64,000 bases of DNA from Apostichopus japonicus (GCF_037975245.1 NC_092572.1:2331501-2395500); one strand, 5' to 3'. Counted from the stretch's first letter, positions 1 to 12,084 are shown. The notes: generated by a model not told the origin, from the letters alone. Program-made: numbers and translations.

Positions 1-1360
1 CAATCCTCAACGCCAAGTCCCGGAGACGGCTATCTAGTGACTAACAACACACAGACCGCCACACATCTGGAGAGATGGCGGTTTGGCAAGCCGACGGGCA
101 CACAGGAGCGGCATTGAACATAACACAGAGGGGCCGTTCAGCAGAACATCTGGCCCACCCTCCTCTTTGATTCTACGAAGTGAGTCACCAATCTGAGGAT
201 ACACCCTCGAAGGGCGTGTTGCCTTTGGCCGGTTATTGGAAAAGGATCCGGGCCAGTGGTGGCGATAAAGAAACCCACCCCAGTACCTAACAAAAAAAGG
301 CAAAGGGAATCGAAGGATTTCAAAACGCAACGAAAACATTTTTCAAAAGGAGAAAGCGCAGTTTAGATGGTAGGTGGACCAAACCAAGCCCACCGCTCAA
401 GGGGAATGTGACCTTTGATAAAGGCTTGAAGGAGGCGAGGTCCGACACAATACAAGTGACGTCATCAGCACAGTGCACGCTTGTAACTCTAGCCCCACCC
501 AGTACATTGAAGGGTCGAAAACCCAAGCGTCTGTCCAGCGAGGTACTTAGCGTTTCCCTAAAGAGAACATACAACAACGGGGAGAGGGGACAACCCTGAC
601 GGGATGGACTCTCCTTCGAACCTGGAAGGGACCAGAAATTAATCCATTAACAGTGACCATGCTTGTGACGTCCTTATATAGTAACGAGACCCAACGAACA
701 AACACTGAGTTCAATCTGAAGGACTCTACTGTAGGTTCTGAACAGAAAGTCACGACCAACCAAGTCAAAGGCCTTCTCCTGGTCCAAGGAGACTAGTGCA
801 CATGGCAAATCACGAACTTTAACAAACTCGATCAAGTCTCTCATTATCCAGAGGTTATGTTGAATACACTTGCCTTGCGCAGCACAAGTCTGGAGAGGAC
901 CTACAATATCCGGCATCACATCCGCTAAGCGATTTCCTAATGCTTTGGCCAGGATTTTGTAGCCCACATTTAACAGCGTTATTGGACGCCTATAAGGGTC
1001 CAAATGGTCTCCCGACTTTGGGGGGGGGGGGAGAACAATTTATTCAACCCGCTGTGTTTGGCTCATGTTATTTAACTGGAAAGAGGTAGCGAACACGTCT
1101 CTTAAGTCCCCACCGAGAAACTCCCAGGCGGTCTAAGAGAACTCAGCAGGGTGGCCATCGGGACCTAGGGACTTTCCCTTCTTCATCGCTGCTACCGCTA
1201 TCCAGAGCTCACCAACGGAGAGATTCGAACCCAAGCTATCGTTTTTTACTCTGAGGTCTTCCTGGAGATCCTCGCTAACAGCAGCCCTGGAGTACAGGTT
1301 TGAAAAGAACGACCTAAATACCTCGGATGACTAGTGACCTGACTTAGAGTGTTTGGTCGC
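1..1360 (-). pseudogene. Decayed LINE reverse transcriptase (L1/Tx1-like)
   Basis: The minus strand reads as a non-LTR reverse transcriptase in several broken frames. In order from high to low coordinate: an FRSFFSNLYS segment near 1300, the GKSLGPDGHPAEFS finger motif near 1160, RRPITLLNVGYKILAKALGNR near 990, the DQEKAFDLVGRDFL motif-A region near 790, a WVSLLY...VNG block near 650, and an ADD catalytic box (HCADDVTCIV) near 470. In-frame stops occur just after the GPDG block and before the RPITLLN block, and the reading frame shifts around the G run at 1020-1031 and again after motif A. The order and wording of the motifs fit the L1/Tx1 clade. The window edge cuts the element, so its 3' end is not seen. 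It is a dead copy; no endonuclease domain is visible upstream. Confidence 0.85.
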
Positions 1361-1734
1361 ACAATTGATGTGTGTTTATGAAGAGTGCACAATCGACAAT
1401 CGTACAAAATCTCCCAATGAGTCGGTATTCACATCTGGTCGTTTTTCCCTCAAGTTACCCTATTATATTGTTGACTCAATGTAATCAGTCTTACATGACA
1501 CTCGTAACTCCCATAAAATAACTGGTTTTGCGACAGTGTCTATCCACGGTCGATCACACCTCAAAGTTCCCCAATAAGTCCTAAGTGGCTTCCTGAGCCA
1601 AATTGACACAATTAAAATACCAGCCATAACATGTAGCCAGGGTGCTAGCCCGGTTTCATTTACACGTTTGAGGACGGAAGGTTTGATGGTCCCGATCAGT
1701 AAAGGGCACAGGGGGTCTGGGGAATGAATCTATA
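1361..1734. other. Intergenic, nothing recognised
   Basis: No coding exon, RNA gene or clear repeat is seen. It may be the decayed upstream part of the LINE copy, but no motif supports that. Confidence 0.4.
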
Positions 1735-1955
1735 TGAAATTTCCTTTTTTTCCAGGCGGCCATCTTTTATTCTGGCCGCCATCTTGGAAGTGGGCTACCC
1801 AAGCAACATTCCATGATCATCATATGTTTCAGTGACCCCGGTAACACCTTAATTGACCCCTCATTGTTCATCTCCGATTTTTACAGCCAGTTATATGACA
1901 TTTCCTTTTTTTCTGGCGGCCATCTTGGATTTTGGCTCCATCTTGGAAATCGGAG
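1735..1955. repeat. Two direct repeats carrying a GGCGGCCATCTT core
   Basis: A unit of about 55 bp (TTTCCTTTTTTT, then CTGGCGGCCATCTTGG, then a second CCATCTTGGAA) occurs at about 1738-1790 and again at about 1896-1950, roughly 157 bp apart. The CCATCTT core looks like a YY1-type site, but such resemblance is weak evidence of function. Probably part of a dispersed repeat. Confidence 0.6.
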
Positions 1956-2746
1956 CCGATCAAGAGGGTTCCACGGATAAAATCAATAGATAGGTCGAAA
2001 AGAAACTCTATGCCAAATTTGGTACTTTTTTTCCGGCCGGTAACGTTAATCCTAAAAATTGTTGCTAAGCCACCTGAATTCAATGGGCCCATTGTTCAAT
2101 AATGTAAAGCCTCAATGTCTTAAGACAGCACATTTGATAACATTGGAAACACAAACTACGCCTTGGTTATATCATTTTTATTTATGGTTAATTAATGAAG
2201 TGGGTCTTATAGACTGCCATAATGCTATGGCGGATACACCTTAAAAAATAATTCGATATGCTATGTTAAGGTTACTTTACTTCTTAAAATAACAATGAAT
2301 GAGATGATTACGGCTATATATGGTCAGTAATTAAATTTTATAAACCTTATGTATATTTTACTTCATTCTTCGTTATTCTTACAGCCCCGCCCCCTCCCAA
2401 CAAACAGCTTCGAATTCGACACAGGTAAGAGCTAACGTCAACTCAAAAGTACGTGACATGCACGGATTTAGGTTACGACTTAATTATGCATGCATAATGT
2501 TTTAACGATATTCCGCTTATAAGCAGTCATGCAATAAAAACTGATAATTATGGATAATGCATGCAGTAATTATATCAGTTTAGTGAACCACCTTCTCATC
2601 AATTTCGTTTTCATGGAAACCATAGCAAGTTAGCTGTGGATCAAAAATAGAAAATAAAAGTCGATTCAGAGTAGATGAAACTCATTTGGCTAAAGGTTTC
2701 AACAGTTGACACAATAAACATACATATGCAATACTTCATTGTACAT
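1956..2746. other. AT-rich intergenic DNA
   Basis: AT-rich, with short ORFs only and no domain that I recognise. ATGCATGCATAA-like short palindromes occur near 2485-2565. No gene called. Confidence 0.4.
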
Positions 2747-3110
2747 GAAATATTACATTGAATGTGCATGACACAATATGTTAAAGGATACACAAAACCC
2801 AGCTATCATCAATGGTCTATGTGAACGGAAAAATGATAAATTAAATATTACATGGACTGTGCATGACACAATATGTTAAAGGATACTAAAAAATCAAGCT
2901 CTCAATGGTCTATGTGAACGGAAGAATTGTAAATGAAATATTACAATGACTGTGCATGACACAATATGTTAAAGGATACAAAAAACGAGCTATCACCAAT
3001 AGTCTGTGTGAACGGAAGAATTGTAAATGAAATATTACATTGACTCTGCATGACACAATATGTTAAAGGATACAAAAAAAAAGCTATCATCAATGTTCTA
3101 TCATTGTTAT
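2747..3110. repeat. Minisatellite, about 94-bp unit, four copies
   Basis: The core GCATGACACAATATGTTAAA starts at 2766, 2861, 2954 and 3048, giving periods of 95, 93 and 94 bp. Each unit continues with AGCTATCATCAATGGTCTATGTGAACGGAA-like sequence, with small indels between copies. It is non-coding and AT-rich. Confidence 0.9.
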
Positions 3111-3828
3111 TTTCAATTCAAGCAACAAACCCTCACTTTTACTACATATGTCCCTAGCAATTTGTTGCACATGTGTAACCGTGTTGTATATTTCATACCA
3201 TCTTGATAAGATTTTTAGTTATCTCAAAACTGCTAATACACCATTGCTACTGTGCTTAACGCAAACCGTGGGTCAATTATCATACTATTTTTTCAGTTGT
3301 TTTTAAAGACTTTTTAACTTTGGTCAACATGGCACTGTGCAAAAGCATCAACGGGATTGACTATGGGTTGTAGTTTTTTTAAACCGGCAAACGGTGCGGT
3401 TAGCTGTCAATTAACAGTTAAGGGCCCTCTAGGCGGAAAATGCGTTTTACCTTCCCCAAGAAAACAGACTTCGTGCTTTCGTGTCAGAAGGTATTACGTC
3501 ATGAACCAAGCCAAACGTTTTTAATTAAAGTATAATTAATCTGTACTTTGACTTTGTCGAAAGAGGAATAATATTTGGTTATTTCATAAATCAAATGAAA
3601 ACATAATCTTGACAAGTTGAATACAAACTTGCTTTATTCTTTTGAAAGAAAATATTCAAAAATGGAAAAAATTTAAACAGAAAACGTTTAAATTTCTATA
3701 TTGAATTAAATGTATGGGTAAAATCTAAGTATGAATATTACAAAATTAAAGCAATAGAATGATTGTGAACTGACATATTTTTTACTGCAAGAGGTATCAA
3801 AAGGGTATGAAAATCTTTATATTTCTTC
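3111..3828. other. AT-rich intergenic DNA
   Basis: No gene recognised. It lies downstream of the secreted-peptide gene on the minus strand and ends at that gene's poly(A) signal. Confidence 0.4.
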
Positions 3829-3834
3829 TTTATT
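3829..3834 (-). terminator. Poly(A) signal AATAAA for the secreted-peptide gene
   Basis: TTTATT on the plus strand is AATAAA on the minus strand, 105 bases past the TAA stop at 3939-3941. It supports 3939 as the true end of the last exon. Confidence 0.5.
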
Positions 3835-3938
3835 CGAAATAATCTATTGATACAACAACACCTATTATACAACAAACATGGCTCCCCTAGTTTTCTGACG
3901 ACAGAACACAATCAGAAAGAATATTAGTGATTTTTGAC

Positions 3939-6900
3939 TTACTTGCATTTCCAGTAATCCCAGCAACATGCGTCTGATCCGGTACGCGATTTACAGCCAC
4001 GCTCACAACTGCACTGGCTCGATTCACCACAAGGGATGGAGCCACCACATTGAGCTGTGTGAAGGACATTATAATAATACACATGATAGTGATGCGTGAG
4101 GTGATGAACAACTCCCCCCACGTCGGATGTTCCACCAGCAATAAAATATTAACAATTTAGGCGTCAAATGGTGTATTCTGATATGTTTACAATATTAATT
4201 AGATGTTTAAGTCTTTGCTCAATGTCGTGCTAATAAATACTCTGTAAAGTTATTGGGAAAGTGAATGGCTCGTACCTGCTCCCAACTCATTTCGCGCTGC
4301 CCCTTATCCACGGATTCCCGTTTAAGCCAGGAGGAGCGGTCTTATTCTTCTGACCGAATGCATTTTATCCACGGACTAAGCGTATTTCTTACCCCGACTG
4401 ACAATGGACACGGTGGAATGTCTCCCTAGCTGTCACCAACCAACCCCATCCACCTACTCCCTTTTGCGAAGAGATAGGGCGATTCAATAAATACAGAGGG
4501 AGAGGCATAAACTCGACATAATTAGCAGCAAGCAAATATATGTATGTTGACGAATGCCAGCTGCCAAAGCAACCTCGAATGTAAAGCTTTTGAAAAGTAT
4601 CCTGATGACGAAATGGGGAACAAAATGTACAAATGGCTAATATATAGAAACTCTTTTATTCTAACGAGTTAGCAACAAAGCTGGGGTTACACTTGGTATT
4701 CAAAATACAAGATGTGTGTGGGTTTGGGGGTGGAGGGTTGGGACGGAAGGGCTTGATCAAATAGGATATAATTTAATAGTGGAAGCATTTATGTGTATTC
4801 TCATTTCCATACACCCTCTACAAACATATTCTAAACTGTGTCAGATTAATTCAAGACGGGTAGTCGGATATACAAGTTGAACACTGCATTTGCTAACAAT
4901 CGGGTATAGTTGCCGTTTAATTGTGAATGAATACATACCGTCTGCAACTGAACACATCAAGGCCAGGATTAGGCCGATGGTTAAAATGAGCTATAGGGAA
5001 AGAAAGGAGGCAGATTTAACTTTCTAACATTAACGACCATGTATAGAGATGAACTAGTAATAAGTGTGTTTTCCAAAGGTCACCCGCACACATGGATATC
5101 AGATTGATCACATTATCTTAAATTCGAAACTTTTTTCAGGGCGGGGGGGGGGGGCAAAGTTGACATAGCTCAATCCCTAAACAACACATGTTTCTTTGAT
5201 TAGTGTCTTTACATCTTCTTGTTCTTCAAAACAAAATGTAAGGTTAGACGCAAATATCGAAAATATTTGATGATCTTTTATGATTCGTACAAAGTTGAGA
5301 AAAAAATGAAACAAGAAGAAATTGGCAATTTCATGTTTACCATGCGCGAATTAGGTTGGAACTTTGCGACCTATTAATTTTTACCCTCTTTCCATTGTCA
5401 AATCTTATAATAATCACTAATCACTAAATAAGTGCAATTCATTTAATGAAAGCCTACTGTACACACAGGGGTACATGACTATCGCTCAATTCATTATACA
5501 TAGTGCCGACCCTCACATCGGTAAACTGATAAAACGCACTTTTGTAGGCTTAAATATAGCTAACGTCACTTTGTAATGAGGTCAAATATCTGGGAATGCG
5601 CTGTTTTGCTTGAAGTCATTTAAAGGTTTAGCTTATTATACACCCAGGAATATGAAAAACCGCATTGACTAGGATGAAAATTTCCCATTTTTTGTTTGTT
5701 TACATGATTTCAAAGATACCCGCACAGAGTAATATTCTACGTGCATGCTTGTTAATAATTAAAGCAATACTTGGGATAATAATGTGTCAGTGACAGGCCG
5801 AAAGTTTACCAAGCTAAATGAATCATAGCGTGGTTAGTCAAACTATAGTTTCAGTTTAACCCTTTTAATAATGACAGCGATTTATAACGCTCGCAAATCC
5901 ACCGGAAGGGAGCTCAAGGCCCGTGAGAGAAAGAGAAAAAAAGGAGAGCAAAAAATAAAGAAACTTATGTATGGCATATGGACAATTGGTAGAGAATATT
6001 TGGAGAAGACATTGTAACAATATATATATTCTTTATATTAAGTGTCTCGATACCCTCATTCACCATGGTGATCTATTTGTAAATATCTCGTGCCTAGTGC
6101 GCATGACCACGACTCTTCATTCTTCCTGCTAACGTCTAATTCTTTAATTTATACTCTATATTATAGTGTTTGTATTACTAGTTTACGATGTTAGATACAT
6201 TGCATTGAGGACATAATTGAAGGAATGAAAAGGGGTATCATAAATCTGATAATTATATGGATACATTAATTCGATTTTATAGGAGGGTGGGGGAGGTGTG
6301 GATAATTTAAAACTAATGGTAGGATCAAATATTGATATATCACGATTTATATTTGATATGGAGGAATTAAATCAAATGCACAGTTTCTTTTATCAATATA
6401 ATAGATACATTTTGTTTGTTTATATTTCAATTGACTAAATTTGATTAAGAATAGCAATGAATAAGTGAGAGAATACAATATGTTTACTTCAACCCAAGAA
6501 TCATAAATCGGATAAATATATGAATACGTTAATTCGAATTTATAGGAGGGTGGGTATAATTTCCCATCAATGGTAGGATCAAATATTGATAAATCACAAT
6601 TTATATTTGATATGGAGAAATTAACTCGTATATGCTATATGGTATCCTTTATCAATATAATAAACATAACTTGTTTGTTTATATTTTAATTGTCTGTACT
6701 GGATTTAGAATATAAATGAATGATCGAGAGAATACAATACAATATGTTTACTTCAATCCAAGAATCATCAATCGGATAATTATATGAATACGTTAATTCG
6801 ATTTTATAGGAGGGTATAATTTCAAATAATAGGTAGGATCAAATATTGATAAATCACAATTTATATTTGATATGGAGAAATTAACTCCAATATATCAATA

Positions 6901-7351
6901 TAATATACATAACTTGTTTGTGTATATTTTAATTGTCTATATTGGATTTAGAATATAAATGAATGAGTGAGAGAAACAATACAATATGTTAACTTCACTC
7001 CAATTTTTATTAAAATAAAGATTGGTGTAATCTGAATGTATCTAATTCATTCAACTCCCAACACCGAAGTCCTGTGGGTTAATTTTTATTTTAGTAAAAG
7101 TCTACATGAAATGATTTCGTGTGTACATAAACAGCTGCTGTAAACTGAATTTTGCAACCGTGTTGTCAGTTATGAAATCAAATTGACTTCTATTTACTCA
7201 TTCCACCAGCATTTGTTTGTAGCCTCACTTTATTGCCTTGTTTTGGTTTTATTACAGTAACATCTGTATTGGTGAACACATGACTGAATTTTCAAGTCTT
7301 TCGATTCAGGTAAACTAAAAAATAACTTACCATAATAGTCCCGTTGTTCAT
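3939..7351 (-). CDS. Small secreted cysteine-rich peptide, somatomedin-B-like
   Basis: Three exons join in phase: 7351-7331 (MNNGTIM, donor GTAAGT), 4990-4939 (hydrophobic LILTIGLILALMCSVAD, acceptor preceded by a pyrimidine tract ending CCCTATAG, donor GTATGT), and 4054-3939 (acceptor CACACAG, stop TAA). The split codon G|CT gives Ala, so both junctions keep frame. The 62-residue product has a signal peptide (about 1-23) and a mature part of about 38 residues with eight cysteines spaced C-x5-C-x5-C-x-C-x3-C-x8-CC-x5-C, ending CCWDYWKCK. Somatomedin-B domains share the CxC...CC.DY...C core, but the spacing here is not standard, so the family call is tentative. Such peptides are secreted and disulphide-stabilised; target unknown. 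A TATA box (7442-7449) and a poly(A) signal (3829-3834) frame the gene. The last codons CAAGTAAGT could instead be a donor leading to a further exon. Confidence 0.62.
6237..7002. repeat. Tandem repeat, about 263-bp unit, three copies
   Basis: The marker ATCATAAATCGGATAA begins at 6237, 6500 and (as ATCATCAATCGGATAA) 6763, giving a constant 263-bp period. Each unit carries TTATAGGAGGGT, GGTAGGATCAAATATTGAT and ATATTTGATATGGAG blocks. It sits in the first intron of the minus-strand secreted-peptide gene. Copies differ by small deletions; the third is shorter. Confidence 0.85.
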
Positions 7352-7441
7352 CTCGTCAATGAGTTACTGTTATTGGTAAAGTAGAAGTTATGACTTCGTG
7401 CTTATTCGAATCTTGTCTGATTTGGGTGTGGCAAATTGGAG

Positions 7442-7449
7442 TATTTATA
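7442..7449 (-). promoter_or_regulatory. TATA box of the secreted-peptide gene
   Basis: TATAAATA on the minus strand, about 91 bases upstream of the ATG at 7351. A start of transcription about 30 bases downstream would leave a 5' leader of about 60 bases with no upstream ATG. Confidence 0.45.
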
Positions 7450-7451
7450 AG

Positions 7452-8487
7452 TCTCAGAACATGCAAATTAGTCTAGTTGGCAATGCTTATGTAGACGGGG
7501 AATGGCGCCAAGAGGAATTTAATTTATGCTAATGAGAAAGTGTTTGGAACTACATCTGTCCTTGACGACATTTATAGCATATACGCTATGATGATTTACT
7601 GAAGCAAATTTAACCAGCATATTTACTTCTGCTACCCTTAATAACTATAGGAATACATCCAGGGATAATTTCGTGTGCCCTGGCTCTACGGTGTTTTACT
7701 CAACCATAAATTAAATGGCAAGTTCGAATATGATGATACTTGGTAGAACAGACTAACAAACATGTAAAAAATGTTAAAAAGTACAGTAACTTTAAGGCAC
7801 GTGAGTCTGTAAATTACAAATGTCTAGTGTTAACAGTCCAAGGAAATAGATATCTACCTGGCAATATGTTCATAACTAAGAGTAGCTGCAAGGAATGTAT
7901 TCATAACTAAGATTATTACTCCAGCTGCCGATGATCTGCTATCAGTGACGATAAAGCATGGTGGGGTTTAGCAGGGTCCTGGTTTTCAAACCATTTACTT
8001 TGTTCCTCTCTCCACCTCTCTCTTTCTTACCTAACCAACATTCAACTCAAATATCAACAAAACAAGTAAAAAAGCCATAATATCAGCAGCTAGATTCCTA
8101 TTTTCTGTTTGTGTAATTACAGCTTAGTGTTTGTTGCAGTTGTTGCAATCCTGTGACACTGTGACTATGCATCATGTGACACCATGTAGACCTGTTAAAA
8201 GACAAACCTAGTAACATGTAATTTATTGTATAAACAAACCTCGCACCCGAATCATATTTTTAGGCAAACGGTTAACAAATGAAGCATAATTCTATTATTA
8301 GACCAGCTTCATGTATGTTAGAACGTTCTCTGTACAGCATTAAATTGGCAATTATGATTAATAATAACTAAATGATTGTCTAACGTGTTTAGACGCCGTC
8401 TTGCTGGATCTTGTTCATTGATCTTATCAGATAAAAAAGAGGCCCATCGTAATTTCATTAAGTCTTACTATGACTTGTCAACACGTC

Positions 8488-8488
<1 letters not shown>
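7452..8488. other. Intergenic, nothing recognised
   Basis: Upstream flank of the secreted-peptide gene. No coding exon or RNA gene seen. Confidence 0.4.

Positions 8489-8567
<79 letters not shown>
8489..8567. repeat. (TA)n microsatellite
   Basis: Uninterrupted TA dinucleotide run of about 79 bases. The Ile-Tyr ORFs read through it on both strands are artefacts. Confidence 0.98.
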
Positions 8568-9629
8568 CAGCATACTGTGCCAACAACGGTTGTACAAATA
8601 TAGAACTTACGAAGCATTCCGGGGTAGCCATTTATATATCCACTGGTAGGGTGTTTTCTCTGAAGTATATGAGGCATTGTCTGTAATAAACTTTGTTTGA
8701 CTATGTTTTATTTTTACAATTTGAAATAAAAACTCTTGACTTTGGGAGGGGGACTGGGGGGGATGCTCAGTACATAGCAAAATTAATTTAAAAAAACGTT
8801 GTGTGTAATCTGCAGAGTTTCCTCTACACAATTAAATGTGGGTTACCGTTGTGCAGTTACCACAGTTACCGTGAACCGAGCTATGTAAACATGACGCTTG
8901 GTGCGCCATAACTATGAAACGATTAACTATGAACTTACAGGGGTATTGAAATTGTGACAATATTTATTCACACTACACCCAGAATTATAATTGTTCAGGT
9001 TAAGTCATGTGTAGTACAGCACGGGGCCCGTTCATCGCTGTGTGCATGCGTTAGTGTATAGCCTTCTACGTTCAACTTATTATTATAGCGTTAAAGACCG
9101 TTACAAGCTAGAAGTAAGTAAGAAGGAAATGCTCCGTTCTTTAACTACGAACTATCATAGCTGCAGTTAGACTCTCTTGACCCTGCAAAGATACAAGGCG
9201 AATATCATAAGAATCGGAAGTCATCTTAAGTTATTCAACCTCTGGCAAGTATAATGCTATTTGTTTTTTTTAAAGTTGGTTTAAAAGTGTTCTGAATGTT
9301 ATTATATAATTTTTGCTCTCTTTTAGATTCAAATTCTTTTGTTACTTTTTGTTCACATATCGAACATTAAATAAATACAGTAATAAGGTTACAGAATAAC
9401 ATACACTCAGTGTATACCCAAGGCATTTTCGTCTCACGATTTCCAGGCCTATTTAACGAATCATAATCTCACCCACTCATTCTAATAAAGAGGTGAGCAT
9501 ATTTCTGGCACTCATACAGTTAAGAAGCTCTCTGTCTTTTTAGCTCGAGACTCCACTCGAGCTGCAAATGTGGTGATCAGCTGCAATTGTGACAGAAACA
9601 TTCATTATTACTTTCTTTTTCTCTCTCAG
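8568..9629. other. Upstream region of the TRIM gene, with a likely 5'-UTR intron end
   Basis: No coding sequence seen. A strong splice acceptor (CTTTCTTTTTCTCTCTCAG, AG at 9628-9629) lies 25 bases before the TRIM ATG, so the gene probably has a non-coding first exon upstream. A possible donor AGAG|GTGAGC lies near 9493, but this pairing is a guess. Confidence 0.45.
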
Positions 9630-9654
9630 CAGTAATTAAAATAAATCAACCGAA

Positions 9655-11340
9655 ATGGCAGAAAGCATACGAACATCCTGTACGCGTTGCCTGAAGAAAT
9701 ATCCAAGATACCTTCTTTCAATGCAAACGTCGTGTGATCATTTGCTTTGTAGTAAGTGTTCTACAGAAATACTTCACATTAGTTTCAGTTGCCCTAAATG
9801 CCGCCCACTAATTACATTACCAGGGCCTGCAACGGATGGAACCCATCAACCCCTTTGCTTAGATCACAACAGCAATGCAGAATTTTATTGCTATTCGTGT
9901 CAGGCATTCGTTTGTTCAAAGTGCCTTCTAAAGACTCACAAGATACCAGATCATGAGGTAGCAGTGTTAGATGATGATACTACAAGAAAGGTCAAAGCAA
10001 ACCTTTTAGAAACATTAAATCAATTCCAAAGAGAAATCGCAGACATTGCTCAAAGTATTGCACATGCAAAACGTGTTTGCAAAGAAGACAAGGAAAGGCT
10101 TGCGGAAACTATATCAACAAATCAGAAGCAAGCAGCTGCTATCATTCAGTGTTTAAATGAAAATCTCTTAGATGAGCTTCAAAGAAAGTTTCAAGAGACA
10201 TCAGATATATTCACGCTAATTGATCGTCAGTGTAAAAAGGCTGAAGAGGAAACTTCCAATACACTCGAAAGTATCAAGGCTGACAAAAGTGCAGATCTGG
10301 CACAAATCAAATGTAAATTTGAGGATATTAAAGCCAAATGTCACCAATTAAAACAGGTGAAGATTCCGAGTAATCTGAATTTGAAATTTGAAGATGAACT
10401 GCAGGCAATAGCTTTTGGCAACCTTGTACCATCCAGAGCAGATAACGAAGATTCTTCAGGCTATACCCGATTGATGACTCCATTACCAAAATGGATCTTG
10501 AAAGATACAACCGACATAAAGGGTTGTGAACTTGACTTCGCTAACATGATTTGTATCAATGAAGACTGGATTGTCCATCTAAGTAATCTTTACGGTTCAC
10601 TATGCATCTCAGTCAAGCACTTCAGTATTAAACAAGCATCTGAATTTCGACAACCTTTCATACTACCAATGCCAAGTTACAACTGGACTGTCGCTCGAAC
10701 GGCCGGACATGATCGTAGTATACTAATCGCATCCTGCCGTACAGTCACACTCATAAGTTTCCGTAGAGAAGATATGGAAGTTAAACACACTCTCGAAGTT
10801 TCGATTGATGTCGAAGCCATCTCATGGGACGAATACGGTATTGATTGCTACCTGCTAGCAAAGAATCTGCGAGATATTCACTGGTTATCGAGAAATGGGG
10901 AATTGAAGTTCCTTTGTACATTAGGCACTGCTCTGGACTCACCCGGTAGCATGCAAGTCTACAACCAAACGACGCTGGCGTTTCTAGACATATCTTCTCG
11001 AGAGGTTTATAGTCGTGACTTCATCACTAATGTTAAAGGAACCAAAACCCTATTAAAACAACCTCTTCCCAGAGAATGGAAACTGAAGACAGATACTTTT
11101 GTTCCTCGAGCTGTAGTTTGCATGCCAAGTCCAGGCTATCATCTCGTTCTCTTCCATGGCGGAGATTGCGTGGCTGTAGGCCAATATGATGAGAACTTTA
11201 GGTTTTTGGGCTGGATAGTTACTGTGAAATCTCCATCTGAAGAAGATTTCATGGATATTGCGGTACAAGGAGACAAAATATTTCTTCTCTTTGAAACTAA
11301 GCTACTGGTATACGGAAAGCAGCAAAGTACAAGGAAGTAA
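9655..11340 (+). CDS. TRIM protein (RING, B-box 2, coiled coil), TRIM56/TRIM2-like
   Basis: A single uninterrupted 561-codon coding exon. The RING finger has all eight zinc ligands: C9, C12, C27, H29, C32, C35, C46, C49. The B-box type 2 follows with C68, H71, C79, C82, C87, C90, H95, H100. Residues about 105-260 are charged and heptad-like, a coiled coil for dimerisation. Residues about 290-555 contain repeated hydrophobic beta-strand blocks, probably a divergent NHL-like beta-propeller, but no clear NHL motif can be read. TRIM proteins are RING-type E3 ubiquitin ligases, many acting in innate immunity or RNA regulation; the substrate is unknown. The start has a good Kozak context (G at -3, G at +4) and lies just after a splice acceptor at 9629. 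A poly(A) signal lies at 11929-11934. Intact and probably functional. Confidence 0.92.
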   Translation: MAESIRTSCTRCLKKYPRYLLSMQTSCDHLLCSKCSTEILHISFSCPKCRPLITLPGPATDGTHQPLCLDHNSNAEFYCYSCQAFVCSKCLLKTHKIPDHEVAVLDDDTTRKVKANLLETLNQFQREIADIAQSIAHAKRVCKEDKERLAETISTNQKQAAAIIQCLNENLLDELQRKFQETSDIFTLIDRQCKKAEEETSNTLESIKADKSADLAQIKCKFEDIKAKCHQLKQVKIPSNLNLKFEDELQAIAFGNLVPSRADNEDSSGYTRLMTPLPKWILKDTTDIKGCELDFANMICINEDWIVHLSNLYGSLCISVKHFSIKQASEFRQPFILPMPSYNWTVARTAGHDRSILIASCRTVTLISFRREDMEVKHTLEVSIDVEAISWDEYGIDCYLLAKNLRDIHWLSRNGELKFLCTLGTALDSPGSMQVYNQTTLAFLDISSREVYSRDFITNVKGTKTLLKQPLPREWKLKTDTFVPRAVVCMPSPGYHLVLFHGGDCVAVGQYDENFRFLGWIVTVKSPSEEDFMDIAVQGDKIFLLFETKLLVYGKQQSTRK

Positions 11341-11928
11341 ATGCCTGTTATAATGAGTATGTTGACATTATAAAACATGTTTTTAGTTGAAAACTTTATG
11401 ACCAGGTATACTCAACGAGGAAAGCCAGGTCCTGTAGAACAACGAAGCGAACCTTTCAAGTATATGGAAACAAAGAGTTGGTATCTAGAGTGGCCAACAA
11501 GATGAATAATTAAGCATTTGGAGAACTTTGTATAGTTAGAAAGGTTAAATATTTAGAACAGTTATCAATGATATACCTATAAAGGTTTCTAGTAGGAATG
11601 ACGTCACGATGCCCTGATTTCAGACGAAGGGTTTTAAACTTTTCATATGTTGTTTTCATCAAGGTTCATCAAGAGACCAGCCAATCCTCACGTGACATTA
11701 TTTCTCAAGGAAATTGTTTTTAGACAGTTTAATATGTCGAGAAATGTCATCATGCATGATACAGCCCAATGAAAGACGTATATTGTGGACCGGAATACCC
11801 TATGGTTAGGGTTAACGCCTAGAGTAAACCCTAACCCGAGAAATACTGCATCACTTGTAATATTATGCAATACCGTACTTCTTGAGGCAATGGAGCTTGC
11901 CACATTATAACTTGTCTTGAGAGATGAA

Positions 11929-11934
11929 AATAAA
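11929..11934 (+). terminator. Poly(A) signal AATAAA, probable end of the TRIM transcript
   Basis: AATAAA about 590 bases after the TRIM stop codon. No closer AATAAA was seen in the 3' flank. Confidence 0.4.
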
Positions 11935-12084
11935 AAACTTGAAAATGAACTTCAGGTCTTGGTGACGTGTCTTACGCAAACCGCTGACGTTACAGTCAAA
12001 CCTTCGTGACCTGTTTTTTTCCCTTCCTTATATATTTTGACTGTAACCAATATTAAAAGCGAGTGAATAGTGTGTTAAGTGTTC

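Noticed and set aside
2747-3110. CRISPR-like spaced repeats
   Set aside because: The repeats are contiguous 94-bp tandem units with no unique spacers, in a eukaryotic context.
8489-8567. Ile-Tyr repeat ORFs over (TA)n tracts (also at 12.4, 14.1, 41.5, 42.7, 48.2 kb)
   Set aside because: They exist only because TA repeats have no stop in one frame; no domain, start context or splice support.
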